Shown here piece after piece: positions 25,284-33,836 of a stretch of DNA of 64,000 nt. Under the pieces are notes generated by a model, which did not search any database, had not been told where the DNA came from, and worked only from the letters and a program-made list of their open reading frames with translations. Both the position numbers and the translations under genes were made by a program. Position 1 is the first letter of the stretch. Each line of letters begins with the position of its first letter. This stretch comes from an uncultured Bacteroidales bacterium (GTDB taxonomy: Bacteria > Bacteroidota > Bacteroidia > Bacteroidales > Muribaculaceae): positions 124,001-188,000 of the forward strand of contig CACYQB010000004.1 in NCBI GenBank assembly GCA_902776435.1, read 5' to 3'.

Positions 25284-25291
25284 CAAAAATA
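25284..25291 (-). promoter_or_regulatory. Promoter -7 box for NatAB-like operon
   Basis: TATTTTTG on the - strand, about 86 bases before the ATG at 25197. Confidence 0.5.
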
Positions 25292-25415
25292 ACTGATTTT
25301 ACCCTTTAGACGCACGGGATGGAAAAAAAACTACACCGAAAAACATAAAAATGCCTAGAGTGGACAAAAAAACAGACGATGTTCCAGGTGCAGAAAAACA
25401 AGGTTTTTTCAAGAC

Positions 25416-25460
25416 TTCTCGCGCCATAACTCCGAATAATATCGAGTTATGGCGCGAGAA
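25416..25460. terminator. Strong inverted repeat after alpha/beta hydrolase gene
   Basis: The 16-base arm TTCTCGCGCCATAACT (25416-25431) pairs perfectly with 25445-25460, with a 13-base loop. It lies 30 bases beyond the hydrolase stop. No U-tract follows, so terminator is the likeliest but not certain role. Confidence 0.6.
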
Positions 25461-25490
25461 AGTTGTGAAAAGGGGGTTAAGCGAGACGGC

Positions 25491-26885
25491 TTAATGTTTA
25501 ACTACCGATTGCAGCCAGTTGACGATATCTTGCAGTACCTCAGGCGACATCGTCTCATGGATTGCGCCATAATTTGCACTGCCCTTCCACTCGGCGCACG
25601 TCTGGAAGAAGTGGTTAAGCCCCTCATAAGCCTTGACAGTAGCATGAGGAACTAATCGCTTGATAGTACCCAGGTTGTTCTCACATGCTACCTGGCTGTC
25701 CAGTGTGCCGTTGATGGCGAACATCGGGCACTTGACACGCTTGAGGTTTTCGGCCGGGTCATACTGGAAGACGCAGCGCACCATGGGCAGAGCGTACAAT
25801 TTAATGTATTGCTCGGGTGTAACTCCTTTCAAGTAAAATTGTAGTGCGGGATTTCCTTCCTGCTCATGAAAAAAGTTAGCCAACTTGTTGCACATCGTGA
25901 CCGAATCTTTCTTTGTGGCAATGATCGTGTAAAAGTCCTCGTTCAACTTCATCAGATCTTCTCCAAATTCAAGTCCTGCTGCCTTGAACCCCAATTGTGT
26001 TTGCGCCATACCCAGTTCCTTGCCTGGCACACCGGGGCCTGCCAATGAGACGATATAGGCAACCTCATCGGGATGCTTGGCTGCATTCATGACGGCAATC
26101 AGGCCGCCCTCACTGTGGCCAACGAAGCCCACTTGGGTGGCATCCACCTCGGGGCGCGTCTTGAGATAGCGCAATGCTGCCATGGCATCGGTAGCAAGTG
26201 GCTCGGACGGAGCGCCTGGATCACCGCCGACAGTGGCACCCACGCCGCGCTCGTCATAGCGCAGCACGGCAAAACCGTTGCGGCTCAATGCGTCGGCCAG
26301 TAGCAGGAATGGTTTGTGGCCTAAGACTTCCTCGTCGCGATCAAGAGGACCAGAACCGGCAACCAGCACCACGGCGGGGAAATGGCTGCCCTTATCGGGC
26401 AAACTCAATGTACCCGAGAAAGTGATGCCATCGTTAGTGAACGTCACGTCCTCGTTGCGGTAAGGCTTATGGGTATCGCTCTCGATGGCGGTTTCCTGGG
26501 GACGGGTATTGTTCTGTACTTTTCCAGTTCGTGACATGTTCAATGTGAATCCATACCCTCCCTGAGTGAAAGTGCCGTTCAGCGCCTCGCCCTCCAAAAT
26601 ACCTTTGTAGGTGGCGCGTGGGGAGATGGGCATGTCGACGTTCAATTCATTGCCGCTGATGGTGGCTGTTGCCGGCAAGCCGAAGACGCCCTGGTCGGGT
26701 GAATCCCAAGTGATGTTGACACCATCACAGGTCTGCTGGATGTTGAACACAATGGTGAGTGGCTGGCCGACATCAATCACGCCACTCCATGTGCCGTTGA
26801 AGTCCTGGCCATGGGCCACAGTGGTCATGCCCGCCATGAGAATCAAGGCTAGGGACAAAAGCGGATAAAAAATAGTACGTTTCAT
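25491..26885 (-). CDS. Secreted alpha/beta hydrolase
   Basis: Start 26885 gives MKRTIFYPLLSLALILMAGM..., a signal peptide; the frame up to 26936 overlaps the -7 box. The mature protein has an N-terminal beta domain (FNGTWSGVIDVGQPLTIVF, about residues 28-130) and a C-terminal alpha/beta hydrolase fold (about 155-464). The nucleophile is in GHSEGG, the acid is probably in NGTLDSQV, and the His is in GLNHFFQ. This two-part layout is seen in periplasmic Bacteroidota hydrolases of undefined substrate. It is probably monocistronic. Confidence 0.85.
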   Translation of the reverse strand: MKRTIFYPLLSLALILMAGMTTVAHGQDFNGTWSGVIDVGQPLTIVFNIQQTCDGVNITWDSPDQGVFGLPATATISGNELNVDMPISPRATYKGILEGEALNGTFTQGGYGFTLNMSRTGKVQNNTRPQETAIESDTHKPYRNEDVTFTNDGITFSGTLSLPDKGSHFPAVVLVAGSGPLDRDEEVLGHKPFLLLADALSRNGFAVLRYDERGVGATVGGDPGAPSEPLATDAMAALRYLKTRPEVDATQVGFVGHSEGGLIAVMNAAKHPDEVAYIVSLAGPGVPGKELGMAQTQLGFKAAGLEFGEDLMKLNEDFYTIIATKKDSVTMCNKLANFFHEQEGNPALQFYLKGVTPEQYIKLYALPMVRCVFQYDPAENLKRVKCPMFAINGTLDSQVACENNLGTIKRLVPHATVKAYEGLNHFFQTCAEWKGSANYGAIHETMSPEVLQDIVNWLQSVVKH

Positions 26886-26933
26886 TGTTCTTTGGATATT
26901 GGAGATTAATGTATTGTTGCTATGTAACTGTTG

Positions 26934-26941
26934 CAAAGATA
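26934..26941 (-). promoter_or_regulatory. Promoter -7 box for hydrolase gene
   Basis: TATCTTTG on the - strand, about 48 bases before the ATG at 26885; it decides against the longer ORF start at 26936. Confidence 0.65.
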
Positions 26942-26994
26942 GTATTCTATTTCATTAACGCATGAGAGTTGAAAAAAATTGCATCTTAGCTTGG

Positions 26995-27019
26995 AAAAAA
27001 TGAGAGCGCTCCCGCGCTC
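26995..27019 (-). terminator. Terminator after small lipoprotein gene
   Basis: GAGCGC (27004-27009) pairs with GCGCTC (27014-27019); in the - direction TCATTTTTT follows. It lies about 65 bases beyond the stop at 27086. Confidence 0.65.
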
Positions 27020-27085
27020 CCATTCTCTCGGCCCATGCATTTGGGCACTTGTCAGTAAGCAGCAGGTATGAAAAAGATGCAATTA

Positions 27086-27502
27086 CTATAGCCTGTATGC
27101 TTTGAGTTTGACACTCTGCCTAATCAATCCGTTCACCCGGCGGGCACGGTAGAGTAGCAATACGCATTGAGAGCTCTGGTACCCTGGGACATAGGTTTGG
27201 CAATACTGCTCAAAAACATAGTCACATGCCACAATTACTTGAAGGTCGTTGCCGGTCATGTCATGTTTAGAATATACTTCATCGATTGCATTTTTCATCT
27301 GTTTGGTGATTTTAAACATCATGTCCGCTCGGGGATCCATGGTGTAGCGTAGCGGCACCCTGGATTCGATGGTCAGGTAGTAATCGATGCACATGTCGGG
27401 TTCGTCATTACTCTCACAAGAGGTAAGTATTGATGCCGAGACCAGGCACATCAGTGCGAGAAGTAAGAGTCTCAGCTGCTTGGGAATAGATAGATGTTTC
27501 AT
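27086..27502 (-). CDS. Small hypothetical lipoprotein
   Basis: This 138-residue protein has a lipoprotein signal with lipobox LTSC at residues 26-29 (SASILTSCESNDEPD). The mature part is about 110 residues with four Cys in total and no family that I recognise; segments such as MCIDYYLTIESRVPLRY suggest a beta-sheet domain. It shares a general plan with the lipoprotein at 39900-40526 (short, Asp/Tyr-containing domain after the lipobox), but relatedness is not established. It lies downstream of the C10 protease gene on the same strand. Confidence 0.65.
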   Translation of the reverse strand: MKHLSIPKQLRLLLLALMCLVSASILTSCESNDEPDMCIDYYLTIESRVPLRYTMDPRADMMFKITKQMKNAIDEVYSKHDMTGNDLQVIVACDYVFEQYCQTYVPGYQSSQCVLLLYRARRVNGLIRQSVKLKAYRL

Positions 27503-27552
27503 AGCCTTAATGTTTTTTAGAGGAGGAATCCGTTGTTAATAACTATATGTTG

Positions 27553-30453
27553 CTATTGCTGCAAGATGAGATCAATCAGAGCATTGACATCTGCGATACC
27601 GATCTCACCATCTCCGTTAACATCATAGACAGGATCCGTCGAGTAGGAGGTGAGCAGGTTGTCAATCAGGGTATTGACATCAGCGATGGAAATTTCGCCA
27701 TCCAGGTTCACGTCACCCACAATCTTGTCGATGATGGCCTCAATATGGACAAATGATTTCCAGATGTTATCGTTTTGATATGCTTCCAATGCCTCTTGGG
27801 GCACCTTGAGGTTAGCCTTCTTGTAAACGCCGTTGGCCCAGCAGCCCTTGTCGGTGATGGCAGGGGGTGTCATGGCCTTGCAGGTGATGTCGCTGATGAC
27901 CATGCTCGATGAGAAGGCTTTGCTGCCCAGGTTTTCCAGACCGCTACCCAGGGTGACTTCCTTGAGCCCGGTGCAGATGCTGAATGCTTTCTCACCGATG
28001 GACTTCACATTGTCCCCGATGTTGACTTGAGTGAGGCTACCGCAGTTGTAGAACGCGCCGTCACCGATGGTTTCCACATCGTTGCTGATGCTGGCGCTGG
28101 TCAACTGGTTACAGCGGACAAAAGCGTTTTTACTGATGGCTGTCACACCTGCAGGGATCGTCAATTCGGTGATTTTTTCACCATTGACATAGAGCGTGGC
28201 GCCATTGCCGATCGGGTTGGCCTGGTCATTGTCAAAGTCGATGCCGCACCAGGTCTTCAAGTCACCGACGTGCACGCTGGTCATGGCAGTACAGCCCGTA
28301 AAGGCATCGGCACCGATGGCGCTGAGGCTCGGCGGGAAATGCACACTGGTGATATTGCTGCCGCCGGCAAAGGTGTTGTTGCCGATGGCGGTCAAGCCCT
28401 CAGGGATGTGCAGTTCGGTGATTTCCACATTGTTCAAGTAGATTTGATGTGTCTTGTAGAGTGGGTTGGAGGATTTGTCCTGGAACTGCATGCCGCACCA
28501 CGAGGTTAGATCGGTGATTTCCAGACGGTTGAGCCTGTTACAGGCGTAGAAAACCTCTTGACCGATGACGGCCTGATTCCTGTCGAAGGTCACGCGCTCG
28601 AGCGCGTCGCAGAAGGAAAACGCAACGTCGCCAATGCTCTTGACCGATGGAGTGAAGGTGACTTCGGCCAACGATGGGCAGCAGGAAAAGGCATAGCTGC
28701 CGATGTGCACGTTACCATGGCCGAAATCCAGTTCGTTGAGCCCTTCACAGAAGGCGAACGCGGCATAGTCAATCAGTAAGTTTCCGTCACCTAATTCCAA
28801 GCGTTTGAGCCCGTTACACATTGAGAAGGCGTAGTAGTCAATGTGGGTGACTGAAGACGGGATTTTAACTTCCTGGAGGCTATAGCAGTTGCTGAAGGCG
28901 TATGGGTCGATGGTGGTGACTCCCTCATGGATATTGACGTGAGACAGTGAGGGACAATGGGCAAACGCGCAATTGCCGATCACCGAGACCGTCGAAGGAA
29001 TAGTCACTTCACTTAAACTTGAACAACCATCGAACAGATAACTTCCAAGGGCGCTGAGGCTCTCGCTTAGAGTGACCTGCTTGAGGTTAGGACTGAACAT
29101 GAAACAGCCTGTTCCTGTAGTTGTGACGGAATTGGGCATCGTCACCGAGGTGAGCGCCTCACAGTCGCTGAAGGCGTAGTCTCCGATGGTGGTAACAGGA
29201 TAATTCCTCCCGTCCAGGCTGATGGATGCTGGAATGGCGACATCTCCTGAATAGGAATTGAACCGAGCGTCCCTAACGGACACCGAGGCTTCATCCCCAT
29301 AAATCTTGTAATAGATGCCATCCTTCTCAACGTCATAAACCGGCCTGGCGGGCCCCATCTCGTCAGGGTAGATGTTGTGCAGCATGCCCTGATTGAACTC
29401 GTAGGAGAAGTAATTGTTGCCCAGCACGTCGAGTGAGAAGTAGCCTTCATAACCGCCATCATACCCCCAGTTGACGTGGTACATATTACCCTGACACCCG
29501 TCGATGATAAAGGCATGGCCGCCACCGCTGCCAGTGCCCCTGTACAGGACAGGCCGTCCGTTGGACAGGTCTTCGAGCAGCAGGGCATCCCACTGTTCGG
29601 CAGTATAGTCATCACGACGGACTTTGTAGGCATCAGCATTGTAGCCAAACCGTTTCATGGCGAGCAATTTATTGTCCTCGTTAGAGCCACTACCCTCGTC
29701 GGAGTACTCCATCATGCAGGCTTGCCCGCAGTATCTCATCAGGGTGGCTACCGCATCGACCTGGGCGGAGGTGTAGTTGTTGTAGTAGAAGTCAATCATG
29801 TTGTCCCAGTCAGCAGTCGTGGCGGGCAGAGCGGGCAAACTGAGGCCTGTCGTCAGCGTGAAGTAGGCTGGGAGAGCGGGCAGTTCCTCGGGATATTTCC
29901 AGTAATACATCACCTGGGCCATCGCGGTGGCCACACATCCGGTGTAACAGTATTTGCCATTCATCACCGGGCACTGGTTGTAATAGGGTTCGGTTTGTCC
30001 CCAGTGGCAAGTGATCATCGGCTCGATAGTGACATCATTGGACGTAGCGGTTGACGGTTGGATGTCGGGATGGGATCTCAGGCACTCCATCTGCTGCTTA
30101 TACTGGTCCAGCAGCCATTGCATGTTGGCCGGGATGCGTTTCATGTCAATGTTGCTGTCACCGTAGGCCAGCACCGATCGCGTGCGGTCATCACCGCTGA
30201 CGATGACAAAACCTTGTTCGTTATCGATATTGAACACATAGTAATCGGCTACCTTGGCATTCCCGGTAGTGTATTCGGCATGCACTAGTTTCATCGTTGC
30301 ATTGGGGGGCGTCATGCGCTTGCCCTGCTGAGAATTAAGAAACTGTTGAGCCGCATGCTGTGCGGCATCGGCATCAATGGGATCTGCGTTCACGCTGGCT
30401 ATAGACATCATGGCAGCCGTTATCATCAGGAAAAGGCGAATGTAAGGTTTCAT
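27553..30453 (-). CDS. C10-family cysteine protease with BspA-like repeats and dockerins
   Basis: Start 30453 gives a signal peptide (MKPYIRLFLMITAAMMSIAS). Next come a propeptide with the Spi-like pattern (DADAAQHAAQQFLNSQQG) and a streptopain-type catalytic domain with Cys173 (YTGCVATAMAQVMYYWKYP) and His313 (GGHAFIIDG). From about residue 390 to 860 there are many leucine-rich BspA-type repeats (I.SSV..I...AF..C..L..V). The C-terminus has two dockerin repeats (GDVNLDGEISIADVNTLID and VNGDGEIGIADVNALIDLIL). At 966 residues it is a multi-domain secreted protease, probably acting on or adhering to host or dietary protein. Confidence 0.92.
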   Translation of the reverse strand: MKPYIRLFLMITAAMMSIASVNADPIDADAAQHAAQQFLNSQQGKRMTPPNATMKLVHAEYTTGNAKVADYYVFNIDNEQGFVIVSGDDRTRSVLAYGDSNIDMKRIPANMQWLLDQYKQQMECLRSHPDIQPSTATSNDVTIEPMITCHWGQTEPYYNQCPVMNGKYCYTGCVATAMAQVMYYWKYPEELPALPAYFTLTTGLSLPALPATTADWDNMIDFYYNNYTSAQVDAVATLMRYCGQACMMEYSDEGSGSNEDNKLLAMKRFGYNADAYKVRRDDYTAEQWDALLLEDLSNGRPVLYRGTGSGGGHAFIIDGCQGNMYHVNWGYDGGYEGYFSLDVLGNNYFSYEFNQGMLHNIYPDEMGPARPVYDVEKDGIYYKIYGDEASVSVRDARFNSYSGDVAIPASISLDGRNYPVTTIGDYAFSDCEALTSVTMPNSVTTTGTGCFMFSPNLKQVTLSESLSALGSYLFDGCSSLSEVTIPSTVSVIGNCAFAHCPSLSHVNIHEGVTTIDPYAFSNCYSLQEVKIPSSVTHIDYYAFSMCNGLKRLELGDGNLLIDYAAFAFCEGLNELDFGHGNVHIGSYAFSCCPSLAEVTFTPSVKSIGDVAFSFCDALERVTFDRNQAVIGQEVFYACNRLNRLEITDLTSWCGMQFQDKSSNPLYKTHQIYLNNVEITELHIPEGLTAIGNNTFAGGSNITSVHFPPSLSAIGADAFTGCTAMTSVHVGDLKTWCGIDFDNDQANPIGNGATLYVNGEKITELTIPAGVTAISKNAFVRCNQLTSASISNDVETIGDGAFYNCGSLTQVNIGDNVKSIGEKAFSICTGLKEVTLGSGLENLGSKAFSSSMVISDITCKAMTPPAITDKGCWANGVYKKANLKVPQEALEAYQNDNIWKSFVHIEAIIDKIVGDVNLDGEISIADVNTLIDNLLTSYSTDPVYDVNGDGEIGIADVNALIDLILQQ

Positions 30454-30532
30454 AATGGATACTTTTTTATAGTTAGATGAGTTGTTATCAGGATTCATCG
30501 GGTGTGAGATACTCTTTACCCTCATGCAGAAG

Positions 30533-30540
30533 CAAAAATA
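30533..30540 (-). promoter_or_regulatory. Promoter -7 box for C10 protease gene
   Basis: TATTTTTG on the - strand, 80 bases before the ATG at 30453. Confidence 0.5.
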
Positions 30541-30663
30541 ACCCCGCTGTCAAGCCTTGTCAAACTTTTTTGAGCCTTTATCGCCGATTGTCAAAAATTT
30601 ATACAGTCATCTGTCAAATAATTAGACAAAATCTTAGTTTCTCGGCCATTAAGGCTGCTTAAA

Positions 30664-30721
30664 AGGGATGGTTCGGTTTGTAACAAAAGATTGTTCTATT
30701 GTTGCTAACGGAACCGTCCCC
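30664..30721. repeat. Degenerate REP-like palindrome, GGGGACGGTTC family
   Basis: GGGATGGTTC at the left and GAACCGTCCC(C) at the right form an imperfect 10-base inverted pair of similar length to the neighbouring copy B. It and copy B occupy much of the gap 30454-30935. Confidence 0.5.
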
Positions 30722-30766
30722 ACATGAGAGGCTAGTGTGGGAATTATTGACTATTTGACAGCTAGA

Positions 30767-30825
30767 GGGGACAGTTCCTCAGTCACTCTAACTCTTTGAG
30801 TTTTCGTGACAGACGAACCGTCCCC
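30767..30825. repeat. REP-like palindrome, GGGGACGGTTC family, copy B
   Basis: 59 bases from GGGGACAGTTC to GAACCGTCCCC, 50 of 59 identical to the element at 11784-11842. The inner AACTC/GAGTT stem is kept while its 3-base loop is TTT instead of AAA. Confidence 0.85.
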
Positions 30826-30878
30826 GTTGCAGCTATAAGCCACATGATTATGGCTGGACACTATTAGTATAAACAAAA

Positions 30879-30905
30879 TCAGGGACTCGAGTGCCGAGCC
30901 CCTGA
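30879..30905 (-). terminator. Terminator after M16 gene 1
   Basis: TCAGGGACTCG pairs with CGAGCCCCTGA around a 5-base loop; in the - direction TTTTGTTTATA follows. The same hairpin with flanks occurs after the third M16 gene. Confidence 0.75.
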
Positions 30906-30935
30906 CTTCTGGAGTTGTATTTTGAGGGAATCCGA

Positions 30936-33767
30936 TTATTCCTCGGGAGTCATGACTACCTCAACCTTGTTGCCGGCAGCCAGAATCTGGCGGGCAAAGG
31001 CGGCGATGGTCTCAGGCGTCTGAGCCTTGACGATGTCGATATAACCGGTGTGGGGGTCGATGCCACGCTCCACATAGCGGTTGAGTACCCACATCCAGTA
31101 CCAGTTCTCCTTGATTTCGTTGTTGTAGTCCTTGATCAAGAGTTCCTTGAAGTCCTCGAGCGAACTGGCGTCGATGCTCTTGCCAGCGGCAACGATTTCG
31201 TCGTTCATGATCTTCAGTGCCAGGTCGGTGTACTCGGGCTTGACGGGACAGTAGGCATAGATGCAACTGAAGGGGTTGTCACCGTTCTGGGTTGACCAAC
31301 CGCTGGCAGCGGTGGAATAGGCGGCACCGGCATCCTCACGGATCTTCTGCAGATAAATCTTGTCCAGAACACGTGCCAGCAGGTCGGCCTTGATGTTGCT
31401 CTCCATGCTATAGGGTGTGGTCTTGTCATACCAGTAGATGGTAGTGTAAGCCTTGGGGTCTTCCATCTTGCGGGTGAAGTGGTTGATGACCTGACCGACG
31501 GGGTAGTTGTCGATGTTCACCCAGTTGGTCTTGGCGCCCTTCTTGCCGGGCAGGCTGGCGATGTACTGCTCGATGAGCGGACGGATGACGGCCTCGTCAA
31601 ATGAGCCGACGAAATAGAACGTGTAGCTGCCGGCATTGGCGGTGACCTCCTTGGCCATCTGCAGCGCACGGTCATAGTCGAGTTGCTTGACCATCTCGGC
31701 GGTGAAGGGCTTGCTGCGCCAGTTGTGGCTGCCCAGGGTCAGACCCAGCGAGTCGCTGAAGGCCGTCTCAGGAACGAGATCTCTGTTCTTGAGCACCATG
31801 TCGAGTTGGCTTATCAGGTTGTTGAACTTCTTCTCGTCCTTGCGGATATCGGTGAACATCAGGTAGTTGAGTTGGAACAAGGTCTCTAGGTCTTTGACGG
31901 TCGATGAACCGCTGACCCTGTTGAACTCGTCGTCCATGCTCATGCTGCAGCTCACCTGCTTGCCAGCGAGGGCTTTCTCGAGCTCGGTGTTGTTGAATTC
32001 ACCCAGTCCGCTCACTTCGATAACGGCTTCAAAGAGTGAGAAGTTGGCATGGTCTTTCTCGCCATAGATGGAGTTGCCGCCACGTTGCAGCGCCTTCATC
32101 TGGATGTCGTCATCCTTTAAGTCGGTCTTCTTGAGGATGACGCGCGCGCCGTTGCTCAGTTCCAGTTCCTTGTAACCGAACTGCTTGTTCTCGGTCTCCT
32201 TGACGATTTTACCCTTCTTGGGCAAATTGGCGATGAGGGGTTCCTGCTTCACGTTGTCCACATAGGCCTCGACCTTGGCAGTGAGTCCGGCATCGACAGC
32301 AGCCTTCAGTGCATCAGCGTTTGGATAAACAGCGCCTTCCTTGTCTTGGTTGAAGCTCACGACGATCAAGTTTTTACCATCGGTGGTAATGATTCCGGGC
32401 AGCATAGAGTTGATAGCCTCGACGGGAATCATGGGCACGATTTGGTTCATGATTTCATACTTCTGCTCAATCGAGGGAATGGGTTCATTGTCGAGATAGT
32501 GGCTGCAGTATTGGCGGCCGTAAAAATCATTGTCCACCTTGTTGCGCTCGTTGTACTGGCTCTCCAGACCGCTCAGATACTCTTCACGGGCACGGATGTA
32601 CTCAGTCTCGGTGAAGCCGTGCTCCATGGCGCGCATGGCCTCGGTGACGATGTACTGGGTTGATTGCTCCGTCATGCCCTCCTTGGGAAGGAACACGAGG
32701 TTGAAGGCATCCTTGTTCTTGGAGAACAGATAGTTGCCGTCATAGGCATATCCCATCAGGAAAGGGCAGTCGGCATCCTGTGCCTTCTCGCTTAGGCGGC
32801 TGTTGAGCATAGTGCTAATCATGTTGCGCATATAGTTATAGAGGAGATAGTCAAGAGTGGTTTTACCCTCCTTCTCCACAGCGTCGTGCTTGAAAATGAC
32901 CTGGGTGCTGCTGGCCTGCTGCTCCTTGTCCTTATCGATGACGATAATAGCCGTTTCATTGTCGGGCACAGGTTCCTCAACCACTTGTGCGGCGTTAGGA
33001 TCGAGTTTGCAGTCTTTGAACAGTTCCTTGATCTGGGCTTCGATATGGTCCTCGTCCACGTCACCCACGATGACCAAGGCCTGGTTGTCGGGGCGATACC
33101 ACTTGTGGTAGTAGTCACGCAGTTCCTTATAGGGGAAGTTGTCCACCACGCTCATCAGGCCGATGGGCATGCGTTTGCCGTATTTCGAGCCTGGATACAG
33201 CGTCTCAAGGTTGTTCTCGAGCATGCGCATCTGTGCGCCGCGGCTCAGTCGCCACTCCTCGTGGATGACGCCGCGCTCCTTATCGATCTCCTCGTCGGTG
33301 AGCAGCAGGCCGCCGCTCCAGTCCTTGAGGATGAGCAGACACGAGTCAAGTGCGCTCTGTCGCGTGCTGGGCACGTTGTTGATGTTATAGACCGTTTCGG
33401 CAATGCTGGTATAGGCATTCATGTCACGGCCGAACTCCACACCCAGCGAACGGGTGTAGTCGATAATGCCCTTGCCCTCGCCATTGAAGTGCTCACTGCC
33501 GTTGAAGGCCATGTGCTCCAGGAAGTGAGCAAGGCCACGCTGGCTTTCTTCCTCCTGGATAGAGCCCACGCGCTGAGCGATGTAGAAGTTCACGCGGTGC
33601 TCGGGATAGTTGTTGTGACGGATGTAGTAGGTCAATCCGCAGTCCAGTTTACCGATGCGCACAGCTTCGTCCACGGGAATGGGCGGCATCTGCTGTGCCA
33701 TCATCACATTGGTGCCCAATGCCAATATCATCAGCATCAAGGCAATAAAAAATCTCTTCACGTTCAT
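30936..33767 (-). CDS. M16-family zinc metalloprotease (tandem copy 1)
   Basis: This 943-residue protein has a signal peptide (MNVKRFFIALMLMILALG...) and the inverted zinc motif H81-F-L-E84-H85 (HFLEHMAFNGSEHF), with the third zinc ligand expected in ERGVIHEEW. The duplicated, catalytically inactive C-terminal M16 half follows. Length fits the two-half insulinase/pitrilysin type in Bacteroidota. It lies 69 bases after copy 2, probably in one transcript, and ends at a strong terminator. It is likely periplasmic, degrading peptides. Confidence 0.93.
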   Translation of the reverse strand: MNVKRFFIALMLMILALGTNVMMAQQMPPIPVDEAVRIGKLDCGLTYYIRHNNYPEHRVNFYIAQRVGSIQEEESQRGLAHFLEHMAFNGSEHFNGEGKGIIDYTRSLGVEFGRDMNAYTSIAETVYNINNVPSTRQSALDSCLLILKDWSGGLLLTDEEIDKERGVIHEEWRLSRGAQMRMLENNLETLYPGSKYGKRMPIGLMSVVDNFPYKELRDYYHKWYRPDNQALVIVGDVDEDHIEAQIKELFKDCKLDPNAAQVVEEPVPDNETAIIVIDKDKEQQASSTQVIFKHDAVEKEGKTTLDYLLYNYMRNMISTMLNSRLSEKAQDADCPFLMGYAYDGNYLFSKNKDAFNLVFLPKEGMTEQSTQYIVTEAMRAMEHGFTETEYIRAREEYLSGLESQYNERNKVDNDFYGRQYCSHYLDNEPIPSIEQKYEIMNQIVPMIPVEAINSMLPGIITTDGKNLIVVSFNQDKEGAVYPNADALKAAVDAGLTAKVEAYVDNVKQEPLIANLPKKGKIVKETENKQFGYKELELSNGARVILKKTDLKDDDIQMKALQRGGNSIYGEKDHANFSLFEAVIEVSGLGEFNNTELEKALAGKQVSCSMSMDDEFNRVSGSSTVKDLETLFQLNYLMFTDIRKDEKKFNNLISQLDMVLKNRDLVPETAFSDSLGLTLGSHNWRSKPFTAEMVKQLDYDRALQMAKEVTANAGSYTFYFVGSFDEAVIRPLIEQYIASLPGKKGAKTNWVNIDNYPVGQVINHFTRKMEDPKAYTTIYWYDKTTPYSMESNIKADLLARVLDKIYLQKIREDAGAAYSTAASGWSTQNGDNPFSCIYAYCPVKPEYTDLALKIMNDEIVAAGKSIDASSLEDFKELLIKDYNNEIKENWYWMWVLNRYVERGIDPHTGYIDIVKAQTPETIAAFARQILAAGNKVEVVMTPEE

Positions 33768-33836
33768 AATGCTAAATATATTTTATTGAATAATACTAAA
33801 CATAATTACAGGTTGGAGTTATGACACATCCTCATG

